Shown piece after piece: positions 1 to 7,517 of a stretch of 9,910 nt of DNA (positions are counted from its first letter, which is position 1; every line of letters begins with the position of its first letter). Source of the DNA: CAYVMX01 sp964452725. GTDB lineage: Bacteria; Patescibacteriota; Gracilibacteria; JAHISY01. The DNA lies in NCBI GenBank assembly GCA_964452725.1, contig CAYVMX010000021.1, positions 1 to 9,910 on the forward strand, given 5' to 3'. Both the position numbers and the translations under genes were made by a program. The notes beneath the pieces are model-generated. The model worked only from the letters and a program-made list of their open reading frames with translations, was not told the origin of the DNA and ran no database searches.

Positions 1-1133
1 TCAGTCGCTTTTGCGCCATAGGCGATGTACTCGCTGCCGATCTGGACTGTACCACTGGCGGGTAGGTGTGCGACAGTCTCGACAATCGCCTCGGTTGCTC
101 CGGTAGTCAGATCCTTGACTAGATTGACCCGTGAGTCCCCTGCTGTCGCTGTACCTGACACTATTGAAATAGCCGTATCCCAGTATTTCACGTCGTTGAC
201 CCGTTTACTCGGTGCGGCAGAGTGGGTATTGGCTTCGGGGACCAGTGTTGCGACAGGATCGGCGAAGACGAGTTCACTACTTGCGGCAGCTACCAAGTAC
301 GGCTCTGTACCGTTGCTTTGGAAACCATCGAAAGTGGTGTACTTATTTGTACCAGCATTAGTCTCGCTCACACCAGCGACCAGACGAAAGCTATGTAATG
401 CATTTTTCAGCTTACTCGCGATTTGCTGGACTGCCTGTGCTCCTCCACCGGCGATATTTTGGTCGAGTAGGACGCGTTTTTCCGCTGCCGTACCTTCATC
501 CACGATCAGCTGACTCACCCCGCCATTCGTACTGTCAGATGTGAAGACTTGGCTGAGATCAGTGCCATAAAAGCTACCTGTAGCTGTTTGGGCAGCGACT
601 TCAGTGCTAATTTCTGCCCCACCAGATTTGGTGACTGCAGTAGTGGTACTCCAGCCTGTCGTGGCACTCCCTGTTTGATCGAGGAAATTCACTGCTCCGA
701 TCTCCGCGTCTCCGCGGCTGCGATCCACCGCATCACCTGAGTATTTGTACTCCACGTGGACTTTGCTACCGCTGGCGGGTGCTGCCGTTAGTGTCACCGA
801 GCCGACGATCTCCACGATAGTATTGTCGGGCCAGGCAGTCGGTATGGTGTCTGCGACTCCCCTATTCGCTACTGTGAAAGTACCTGCTGAGTAAGCGGAG
901 TAATAGACTTTTTCGCGTTTCAGCTGACCGCTCGGGTTACCGAGGTAGAGGAAGCCGGCACTTGGGATCGCAGCAGCATCGACTTGGCTATCGACGACTA
1001 TACTCGTATCGGCGGCGGTGATTCCAGCTGTGTTATTTACACGAGCGTAAGTACCAGCTAGGGCTGAACTAACTGTCGCCTCGACTCCGTCATCGTAAGC
1101 TTTGATACTCTGGACGAGTGTTTTGATTTCGTT
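1..1133 (-). other. C-terminal part in window: short beta modules, domain end not seen
   Basis: About 377 residues follow LamG7. Two copies of a short module are visible: one near 870-1030 (AAAIPSAGFLYLGN then KREKVYYSAYSAGTFTVANRG) and one at the left edge (HLPASGTVQIGSEYIAYGAK). This module (F/L-P-x-x-G-x-V/I-x-I-G-x-E-x-I-x-Y) is common in large fibre-like secreted proteins. Between them lies unassigned Ala/Thr/Ser-rich sequence. The frame continues past position 1. Confidence 0.6.
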
Positions 1134-4100
1134 ATACGGGCTAGTGTCGGGTATAAAGTCAGCAGTCCAACGAGCTTCGCCTTTGGTGACACGGACTTCG
1201 TCGAGGTAGCCCAAAAATGGCACATCGCCTGTACCCCAATTTCTATTGCCTACCCAGAAATTACTAGTTACATTTACATTACCTGCGCTGAAAGTACCAG
1301 TTCCGGCAGCAATACCATCAACATATACTGTTGCGGTACTTCCATTTCTCACTGCTGCGACATGATGCCATGCGTTGGTAGATATAGCAGGTGTATATAT
1401 ATCTACTCCAAGAAATGATGACTGCCATCGTATTTTATTGACTCCTCCAGCAAAGTTAATTTGTAAAATATTTTGCTGAGTGTTGTCGCTTTTATTTTGT
1501 CCCATTATTCCGGCACCATCAGTTTGATTGCCAGTCAGGTATATCCAGCTCTCCATCGTAAAGTCTCCACTCCCAAAGTCAAAGTCAGTGCTATCTGGTA
1601 TAGTGAGATAATCATCTACACCGTCGAACTTCATAGCTGTAGTTCCGAATTTTTGGGTAGTCGTAGAGTGACTAGCACCTGGGGCTGTACCAGCTCCATT
1701 GGCGGTGATCGTATTTGCGCTAGCTGAACTATCGGTGAAGGTGGTACTACCATTCGTCGTATCGGAGTGGACCAGTAGCTTCGTATTTGCATCGACAGTA
1801 TCAGTATCAGTCAGCAGTCCTCCTCGTTCGAGGTAGTAGGTGGTGTTTGCTCCATCGGCAGCGTTCACTGTCGTACCTGTGAGAGTAGTCGCCTCGATCC
1901 GCTCAGTAGCCTGCGCACGGCTCTGCCATGCCTCGTAGACCTCGCTACCAGCCGCGGCGTAGCTACCGACCGCTGCTCCTCCATCGTCAAACGCGTTGGA
2001 GTAGACAGAGAGGTCGTAAATTTCACCGTTAAAATTATCAGAGACATAAGTGTCTCTTTGACCTATCTTCAGGTTAGAGTGATTTGAAGGAATCAGGGCA
2101 TAAGATTTGTTTTCAGCAATCTTTTTGCCGTCTAGATACAATGCAAAACCCATTGTGTTGGAGGTTGGTCGCCACCACTTCGCTACTACATGGTGCTCTA
2201 CATTGGCCGCCCAGCTAGTAGCATCTACTGTCGGTGTCAAAATCGTATTGTTTGTCGACCCATTAGCATAAACGATCTCAAGGGTATTATCATTTAGCTT
2301 CAAAACAGCCACTCCATTTTTTTGTGAGCCATTTCTAGTATCTAGAATAAAATGAGATTGTCCGTCATTCCCTACCCATGGTGTCTTAATCCACGCTTCG
2401 ATCGTACCCTCGTGCGCACTTTCGGAAATATTACCTTTGTCTGGGTACTGGACGGCGTTGGGTAGGGTCGCATAGTCTTGCGTGATGACATCATCGACAT
2501 AGCGACCGTTGACTGTCAGTGAGTTCGTCGCCACGGAGCTGGTACTCAGTGATTCAACGAAGCTTGGGACGACTATTTTACCAGTAGCAGTTGTATTGCC
2601 CACACCCGCAGCCTCGATCTTCACTCTATGTTTACCGGCAGTCAGACCAGTCGCTACGAGGAAGCGTTGATCGTTGGAGGTCGTCGCATTGTAAGTGTCG
2701 ATCTCCGTGACGACCTCTGCGGCTGTGCCGCTATCGACCGTCACACGTGCGATGCCACGGTCTGGACCAGTGTCCAGTCCGGCGATGACTTCGGTAGTGG
2801 CGTTGGGAGTGGTGTAGGTGAGATAGTCTACTTGCTGGTATGGTGCTGTCGGCGGCGTGAAGTTCGCCGTCCAACGCGCAGAGCCTTTGGAAATGCGGAC
2901 TTCGTCGAGGTAGCCTTGGAAATAAAGGCTATTGCCACCGACTCTTACAGCCTCAGTGTTATTTATCAAAGCTGCTGTAGAAGTAAAAGTAGCAGTTTGA
3001 ACACCATCCTGGAAGAGGTAAAAAGTACTGCCACTTCTCGTCACCGCTAGATGCGTCCAAGTATTGGCAGTAGCTGCACCGAGCGATTGACTACTGGCGA
3101 CATCCCATGTACTACCGTTTGAAGAAGCGTAGAAGTAGTAGCCTGTACCGCTTTGATAAATCAAGAAGCTTCCATAAGAGTTTAATACTCGTTTACTGAC
3201 GATATCATGAGACCCCGTAACAGTCGTCGGGTACGCCCAGAGATCTATTGTGAAGTCATTTGCGCTGCCACTCGGTGCACCAAACTCAAAGTCGGTGCTG
3301 TCTGGCACGCTCAAGTAGTCTCCTGTACCGTCGAAGTACATACTCGATCCACCAAATTTCTTTTGAGCGGTACTATGATTTGTATTGCCATATGCTGTGA
3401 TAGCATTTGCATTCGCTGAGCTATCGGTGAAGGTAGTACTACCATTCGTCGTATCAGAATGAACTAGGAGTTTGGTATTGGTATCTTTTGGTTGGACATC
3501 ACCAGTGCTACCGTGTGAAGTGAGAGTACTTGCTGTGACTACTGTACCACTTTGAGTAACTGAGAGCTTCGCACTACCTGCCAGACTACCAACTTTATCA
3601 TTTGGTGTGCCGACCATTGGTGCGTTGAAAAGTAGGGCTTTGTTTGTTTGGACTACTTCCTCCATACGCTGAGTGTGTGCCTGCGCGATACTCGGTGTCG
3701 TACCTGCGGCGATGTCGTAAACCTCGGTGTCGTGGAGGACATAGTCAAAGATCTGCGGTTCGGTGATCGTGCCGTTGAAGTGGTCAGAATAAGAGTAGGC
3801 ACCAGCGTCGCCGTAGGGCTTATTCGGTGGCGCAAAGTTGCTCGTCCAGCGCGCTTTGCCTTTTGTGATGCGGAACTCATCGAGATAACCACCAAAATCT
3901 TTACCAGCATCTGCTTTCCCGATAGATAGCACAGCTGCTATATCTGGCATAGCAGTAGTGATAGTGGAGCTGCTGCCTAGCTGGACACCATCTTGAAATA
4001 GACTCCATGTATCACCACTTCTGACGTACGCTACGTGATACCAAGTGTTTGTTGTGACGGTGGTGGGTTTGAAAAAGTTTATAGATAAGTCATTGTTGTA

Positions 4101-7100
4101 CAGTACCCAGTACATACCTCCAGAGTTTTGGAGCATTAGTCGCCAGTTGCTTGATGTACTGGCGTATTGTGATGCTACGACATCATAGGTACCAATAGAG
4201 CTGAAATTTACCCAGAAATCGATCGTAAAGTCTTCTGTACCAAGATTCCAGTCTGCACTGTCTGGCATAGTTAGCTGATCCCCTACGTTGTCGAAGTACA
4301 TACCAGTCGCTCCGAACTTTTGTTGAGCGGTACTATGATTCGTATTGCCGACGGCGGTGATAGTATGCGGAGTCGCTGAGCTATCGGTGAAAGTGGTGCT
4401 AGCATTGGTGGTGTCGGAGTGGATCAGGAGTTTGGTGCTACTATCCACGCTACTTTCGTCGATTATATCTGTACCGACTCCCATGCGATTTAATTCAGCA
4501 GCTTGAGCTGTCCACGCAGTAGTATTCGTAGTCTTTGTACCATCGACCCAGAGCTGGATACCAGTGGCGATATCCCAGCTAGCGGCGAGATGGATACTCG
4601 TGTCGGCAGCGAAGCCCTGTGCAGCAGAAGTAGTTTCTATCCAGCCAGTTGTACTCAGGACTCCGAAGTGCCATTTGTCATCATCACCATCGTAGTAGAG
4701 GCGCTGATTGCCCGTATCCCAGACGTAGTTTTTATTTGTGCTGGCGCTGTATGCGAAGTTTGGCTTAACGAAGCTGCTCCAGCTACCGATACTAGACTTG
4801 CCGCTTGTATCACTAGGTAGATTGCCGTCGATATCATACTCTGCGCCGTTGGGAGTATTGGCACTCGAGAAGTCGAGTCCACGGGCTGCTCGTGTACTGG
4901 CGACAGCACAGCCTGGTGAGAGCTGATAGCTCTCTGTCGTGATAGCTGTACCCACAGCTGGTGTGAAGGTAACTGTATCTGTCGCCGCGACGAATCCAGT
5001 CACACAGACGGTCTCGCCGTTGTTTGCTCCACTGGTGAAAGTGAGAGCGTAGCCATTCCAGTAGTCATCAACTTGCGTCAGTGCGGCATCGACGAGCGTC
5101 GTCGTCGTACCAGAGTCGGCTACATTCGCAGCTCCGACACCTGCCAGCTCAGAGCCAGCGGAGTAGGTCTCAAGGTAGTCAAAGGAGAAAGACTTATCAC
5201 TATACGGACGGTTCGGCGGTGTGAAGTTCGCCGTCCAACGAGCCGTGCCTTTGGAGATGCGGAACTCGTCGAGATAGCCAGGGAACCAACTAGTAGGGTA
5301 AGCTCCGACATTCCAACCACCACCTATTTTAAGTGGAGCTGTACTATTGGCCAAGGCGAGACTAGAAATCCAAGTGCTTTGCTGTATACCATCTTGGAAA
5401 GTATAAAAAGTGTTTCCTGAACGAACAACGGCATAATGCTGCCAAGTATTCAAAGAAGTAGTTCCCATAGATTTGCTACTAGCAATATCCCAGCTAGCAC
5501 CACTTGAGGCATAGAATTGTAATATACCACCGTTATTATATCCCATCATATATGGCGTCATATTGATACTGTTGTCTCTAGCAATTGGTACATCAAAATT
5601 ACCAGTAACAGTACGATACTCCCAATAATCTATTGTAAAGTCTCCACTACCAAAATCCCAATCAGCACTGTCTGGCACGCTGAGGTAGTCTCCTGTACCG
5701 TCGAAGTACATACTCGATCCACCAAACTTCTGTGTGGTGGTACTGTTATTCGCATTGCCATATGCCGTGATAGCATTTGCATTCGCTGAGCTATCGGCGA
5801 AGGTGGTGCTAGCGTTGGTCGTGTCGGAGTGAACTAAGAGTTTTGTGTTTGGATCATTATCCAAAGTCGTGGCAATTTGATTCGTATTCTTACTTTCGAT
5901 CAGTTCTAGCTCTACTACATGAGTAGTATTACGCAGACCCGTAGCGATCAACGTCTTTTGTTCGGCTTGATAAGTAGCAGAGTAGGTGTCGATCTCATTG
6001 ACCGACTCGACAGCATCAGTACTCGCGTCTTTCACTGTTGCGCGGATTATTCCGCCAGCTGGTGAATAAGTCAGACCAGCCCAGATCTCGCTGGCTGTAG
6101 CGGTGGTGTAGCGCGCCTTAGCACCGACTTTGTCTGTGCGCAGACCAGTGCCGACGGTGAGCCAGTCCTCACTGTTACCTGCGCTGTTGCCGAGGTAGGT
6201 ACTACCACTGGCGTCGATAGCTTCGACGAAACCATTGGCGGCTGGATTATGACCAGCCATTTGGGCGATCTCAGCAGCGGAGAGGATACGGTTGTAGATA
6301 GCCATGTCGTCGATCAAACCATCGAAATATTCAGTAGTTCGGTTGCCCACAAAGAAGCTATCAACATTACTCGGTAGAGTGGTTGGGATAGTACCGCTAT
6401 TCATACCAACGACATTTGAAATTAATTGCCCATTAATATAAAGCTTGAGGCGGTCAACACTTTGAGCTTGCGTACCATCATAGACAATGACTGCATGATA
6501 CCAATCCCCAATAGCAATGTTGGGGGCGTATCCCATCCAGCTACTATTAACATAGATGTAAAAATTACCAGCAGAGTGATTTGCTGCTAGCGTGTTGCCA
6601 GCTCCCTTGCTCCAAATCAAATTACTACCACTCATATTAGCTTTTTGCCAGCTAGAGAAGGTCATCTGACTAGCACCATCGATTGCGTTGATGTCTCCAA
6701 AATCAACATAGTTACTTATTCCATCAAAGCTACCAGCTTGGCTGAATTTACCAGAGGCGTCAAAAGTCGCACCAGAAACAGCGGTGCCATTACTGGCACC
6801 AGCAGCGTCATTCCAGTTGTTATCCATTGGCCAGTAGTTGATTAGCCCGCTAGTTGGCAAGTAATCTTCCGTACCCCTATTCACACTACCTGGGTTATTT
6901 ACGCTACTATACTGTCCAGCTTGTGAACCAGTGGAGAAATCCGGTGCAAAGGTGCGTGTACCGCGACTATAAAACTTTACGAAAGTCGTCGGATCGAGAT
7001 CGAGAGGATAAGTCAGCTCTGTGCCATTCGCGAGAATTAATTTGTTATCCTGAGCGGAGTCCGCTGCAGTGGACGAAGTCGAAGGATCTTTTGATTCGGC

Positions 7101-7407
7101 TACATCGATCACAATTCGGATCTTATAGCGACGGAGAGTGCTGCCGTCGAGCTGTTTGACGATCTCGAAGGTTGTTTCAGACTCCTCGAAAGAGACAGTC
7201 TCATTGCCTGCGACTTTTTCATCTTCACTATTTGCGATTTCTGTAGTGTCTGCTTCAATAGTCTCATCTCCCTCATCTTTATTATCACTATTTGTGATCT
7301 CTACAGTGTCGGCTTCAACAGTCTCATCAGTAGTGTCTACCACAGTCTCATCTTGTACAGGAGTCTCTACTACAGCCTCGTCTGGCGCAAAGAAATCTTT
7401 TTCAGCA
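1..7407 (-). CDS. Continuation of the giant LamG-repeat surface protein (partial at both ends)
   Basis: One frame (codons 7406-7404 down to 5-3) is open for all 2468 codons; no stop was found on translating every codon. It lacks its own start because the N run interrupts it, and it runs off the left edge of the window. Order from N to C: acidic repeat tract; a beta segment carrying an in-frame palindromic insert; LamG1; galactose-binding-like domain 1; LamG2; a short two-cysteine beta module; degenerate LamG3; LamG4; a linker with a LamG remnant; LamG5; galactose-binding-like domain 2; LamG6; a linker; LamG7; then short beta modules. Four domains share a start like TKLLVHSDTTN and an end like YLDEFRISKG-ARWTANFTPP. 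LamG-like domains are jelly-roll folds that often bind glycans or proteins outside the cell, so an adhesin or surface-layer role is likely; no catalytic motif was recognised. It is read as the same gene as 7508-9663 because strand, composition, repeat type and open frames agree across the gap. Confidence 0.93.
1134..1787 (-). other. LamG-like domain 7
   Basis: It starts NTKLLVHSDTTNGSTTF, contains MKFDGVDDYLTIPDSTDF, DFTMESWIYL, NAWHHVAAVRNGSTATVYVDG and ends GYLDEVRVTKGEARWTADF. It has about 218 residues and is the last recognisable LamG copy before the window edge. Confidence 0.85.
1788..1988 (-). other. Linker between LamG6 and LamG7
   Basis: 67 residues: an Ala/Glu/Arg-rich helix-like stretch (GSEVYEAWQSRAQATERIEA) followed by Gly/Thr/Asn-rich sequence ending at the NTKLLVHS start of LamG7. 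The helix recalls the one in the linker after LamG4. No domain recognised. Confidence 0.5.
1989..2510 (-). other. LamG-like domain 6
   Basis: A LamG-like domain of a different subtype: GRYVDDVITQDYATLPN start, GTIEAWIKTPWVG, FILDTRNGSQKNGVAVL, FALYLDGKKI and the closing FNGEIYDLSVYSNAF. It lacks the TKLLVHS start and the RISKG end, so it is closer to LamG1 than to domains 2, 4, 5 and 7. Confidence 0.75.
2553..2837 (-). other. Galactose-binding-like beta domain 2
   Basis: It contains GIARVTVDSGTAAEVVTEID, then TYNATTSNDQRFLVATGL and GKHRVKIEAAG, the same strand order as domain 1 at 5877-6176. It follows LamG5 and precedes LamG6. Confidence 0.55.
2838..3479 (-). other. LamG-like domain 5
   Basis: It starts NTKLLVHSDTTNGSTTF, contains MYFDGTGDYLSVPDSTDF, DFTIDLW and NTWTHLAVTRSGSTFYLF, and ends GYLDEVRISKGSARWTANF. 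It closely resembles LamG2 and has a small insertion (GAPSGSAN) before DFTIDLW. Confidence 0.85.
3291..3479 (-). repeat. Duplicated segment B (start of LamG5), paired with 5661-5849
   Basis: This is the partner copy of the segment at 5661-5849, covering the N-terminal quarter of LamG5. The corresponding starts of LamG4 (4375-4436) and LamG7 (1725-1787) are also similar in DNA but less so, pointing to domain duplication within the gene. Confidence 0.75.
3480..3812 (-). other. Linker between LamG4 and LamG5 with a LamG-end remnant
   Basis: About 111 residues. Right after LamG4 comes FNGTITEPQIFDYVLHDTEV (3699-3782 region), which looks like the closing strand and helix of a second LamG-like domain without its body. 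It is followed by an Ala/Gln/Glu-rich helix-like stretch (SIAQAHTQRMEEVVQ) and a short beta stretch. No other domain was recognised. Confidence 0.5.
3813..4436 (-). other. LamG-like domain 4
   Basis: It starts TKLLIHSDTTNASTTF, contains MYFDNVGDQLTMPDSADW, DFTIDFW and NTWYHVAYVRSGDTWSLF, and ends GYLDEFRITKGKARWTSNF. The length (about 208 residues) matches domains 2, 5 and 7. Confidence 0.85.
4491..4907 (-). other. Degenerate LamG-like domain 3
   Basis: The core strands fit a concanavalin A-like fold: SIGSWSSFVKPNF, YVWDTGNQRLYYDGDDDKWH, SIHLAASWDIATGIQLWVDG. The usual start motif and the YLDEFRISKG end are both missing. It is about 139 residues, clearly shorter than its neighbours. Confidence 0.6.
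4908..5201 (-). other. Short beta module with the only two cysteines
   Basis: About 98 residues link LamG2 and LamG3. The recognisable part is TTTTLVDAALTQVDDYWNGY, then ALTFTSGANNGETVCV and a TDTVTFTPAVGTAI strand, a short module I associate with large repeat proteins and phage-like fibres. Cys codons at 5004-5006 and 4908-4910 are 32 residues apart. Confidence 0.5.
5202..5849 (-). other. LamG-like domain 2
   Basis: It starts NTKLLVHSDTTNASTTF, contains MYFDGTGDYLSVPDSADW, DFTIDYW and NTWQHYAVVRSGNTFYTF, and ends GYLDEFRISKGTARWTANF, about 216 residues. Its N-terminal quarter is nearly identical in DNA to that of LamG5. Confidence 0.85.
5661..5849 (-). repeat. Duplicated segment A (start of LamG2), paired with 3291-3479
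   Basis: Bases 5661-5849 align with 3291-3479 at a constant offset of 2370 bp without any indel. The 70-base stretch from 3301 to 3370 and the stretch 3391-3430 are the most alike. I count about 14 differences over 3301-3430 by eye. Identity falls off abruptly toward the middle of both domains. Confidence 0.75.
5877..6176 (-). other. Galactose-binding-like beta domain 1
   Basis: Features run in order: DWLTVGTGLRTD, a GGIIRATVKD strand, EIDTYSATYQAEQKTLIATG and a final TTHVVELELIESKN strand. This pattern (G-x-x-x-V-x-x-D, then a D-x-Y-x motif, then G-L-x-x-x-x-H-x-V-x-x) is familiar from carbohydrate-binding-like jelly rolls in large secreted bacterial proteins. It sits between LamG1 and LamG2. 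Confidence 0.55.
6249..6860 (-). other. LamG-like domain 1
   Basis: This is a concanavalin A-like jelly roll of about 204 residues. It starts LPTSGLINYWPMDNNW, has the central GDWYHAVIVYDG and LKLYINGQLI strands, and ends FDGLIDDMAIYNRILSAAEI, the classical LamG-like (Laminin_G_3/LamGL) closing strand followed by a short helix. It is the most canonical copy and lacks the TKLLVHSDTTN start of domains 2, 4, 5 and 7. Confidence 0.85.
7047..7087. repeat. Long form of the same palindromic repeat, in frame inside the gene
   Basis: It has the same outer arms (ATCCT 7047-7051, AGGAT 7083-7087) and the same flanks GAGCGGAG and CGA as the short form, plus a 20-bp insert after GAGCGGAG. GTCCGCTGCAGTGGAC (7059-7074) is self-complementary apart from one G-T type pair, so a hairpin could form in DNA or mRNA. 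It is read KDPSTSSTAADSAQDN and splits two beta-strand-like stretches (RYKIRIVIDV and KLILANGTELTY). Confidence 0.75.
7225..7328 (-). repeat. 60-bp tandem repeat encoding an acidic 20-residue unit
   Basis: Bases 7225-7268 and 7285-7328 align without gaps at a 60-bp spacing, with about 6 mismatches in 44 by eye. The encoded units read roughly DETVEADTVEITNS and DETIEADTTEIANS, each followed by an acidic/Lys tail. A third, more degenerate unit (the codons for VSNSEKDE) starts just right of the gap near 7559, so the array probably continues through the missing sequence. Confidence 0.75.
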
Positions 7408-7507
7408 NNNNNNNNNNNNNNNNNNNNNNNNNNNNNNNNNNNNNNNNNNNNNNNNNNNNNNNNNNNNNNNNNNNNNNNNNNNNNNNNNNNNNNNNNNNNN
7501 NNNNNNN
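7408..7507. other. Assembly gap (100 N, probably unknown true length)
   Basis: Exactly 100 N's is the usual scaffold placeholder. The coding frames on the two sides do not match across 100 bases. They would match if the missing length were a multiple of three: one base completes the codon at the right edge and two complete the codon at the left edge. Repeats lie on both sides (a palindromic element and a 60-bp tandem repeat), which is a sufficient reason for assembly failure. Confidence 0.95.
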
Positions 7508-7517
7508 TCATCCTGAG
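7508..7517. repeat. Truncated palindromic-repeat copy at the gap edge
   Basis: TCATCCTGAG at 7508-7517 is identical to the first bases of the short element at 7526-7535, 18 bp away. It abuts the N run, so the assembly stopped inside or beside another copy. Confidence 0.6.

Noticed and set aside
25..740. Plus-strand open frames 25-513 and 549-740
   Set aside because: Antisense shadows of the continuous minus-strand frame, which shows clear domain motifs here.
1865..5323. Minus-strand open frames at 1865-2047, 3653-3910, 4655-4909 and 5120-5323
   Set aside because: They all lie in another minus frame than the giant gene and overlap its recognised domains; composition is Ser/Thr/Arg-rich without any motif.
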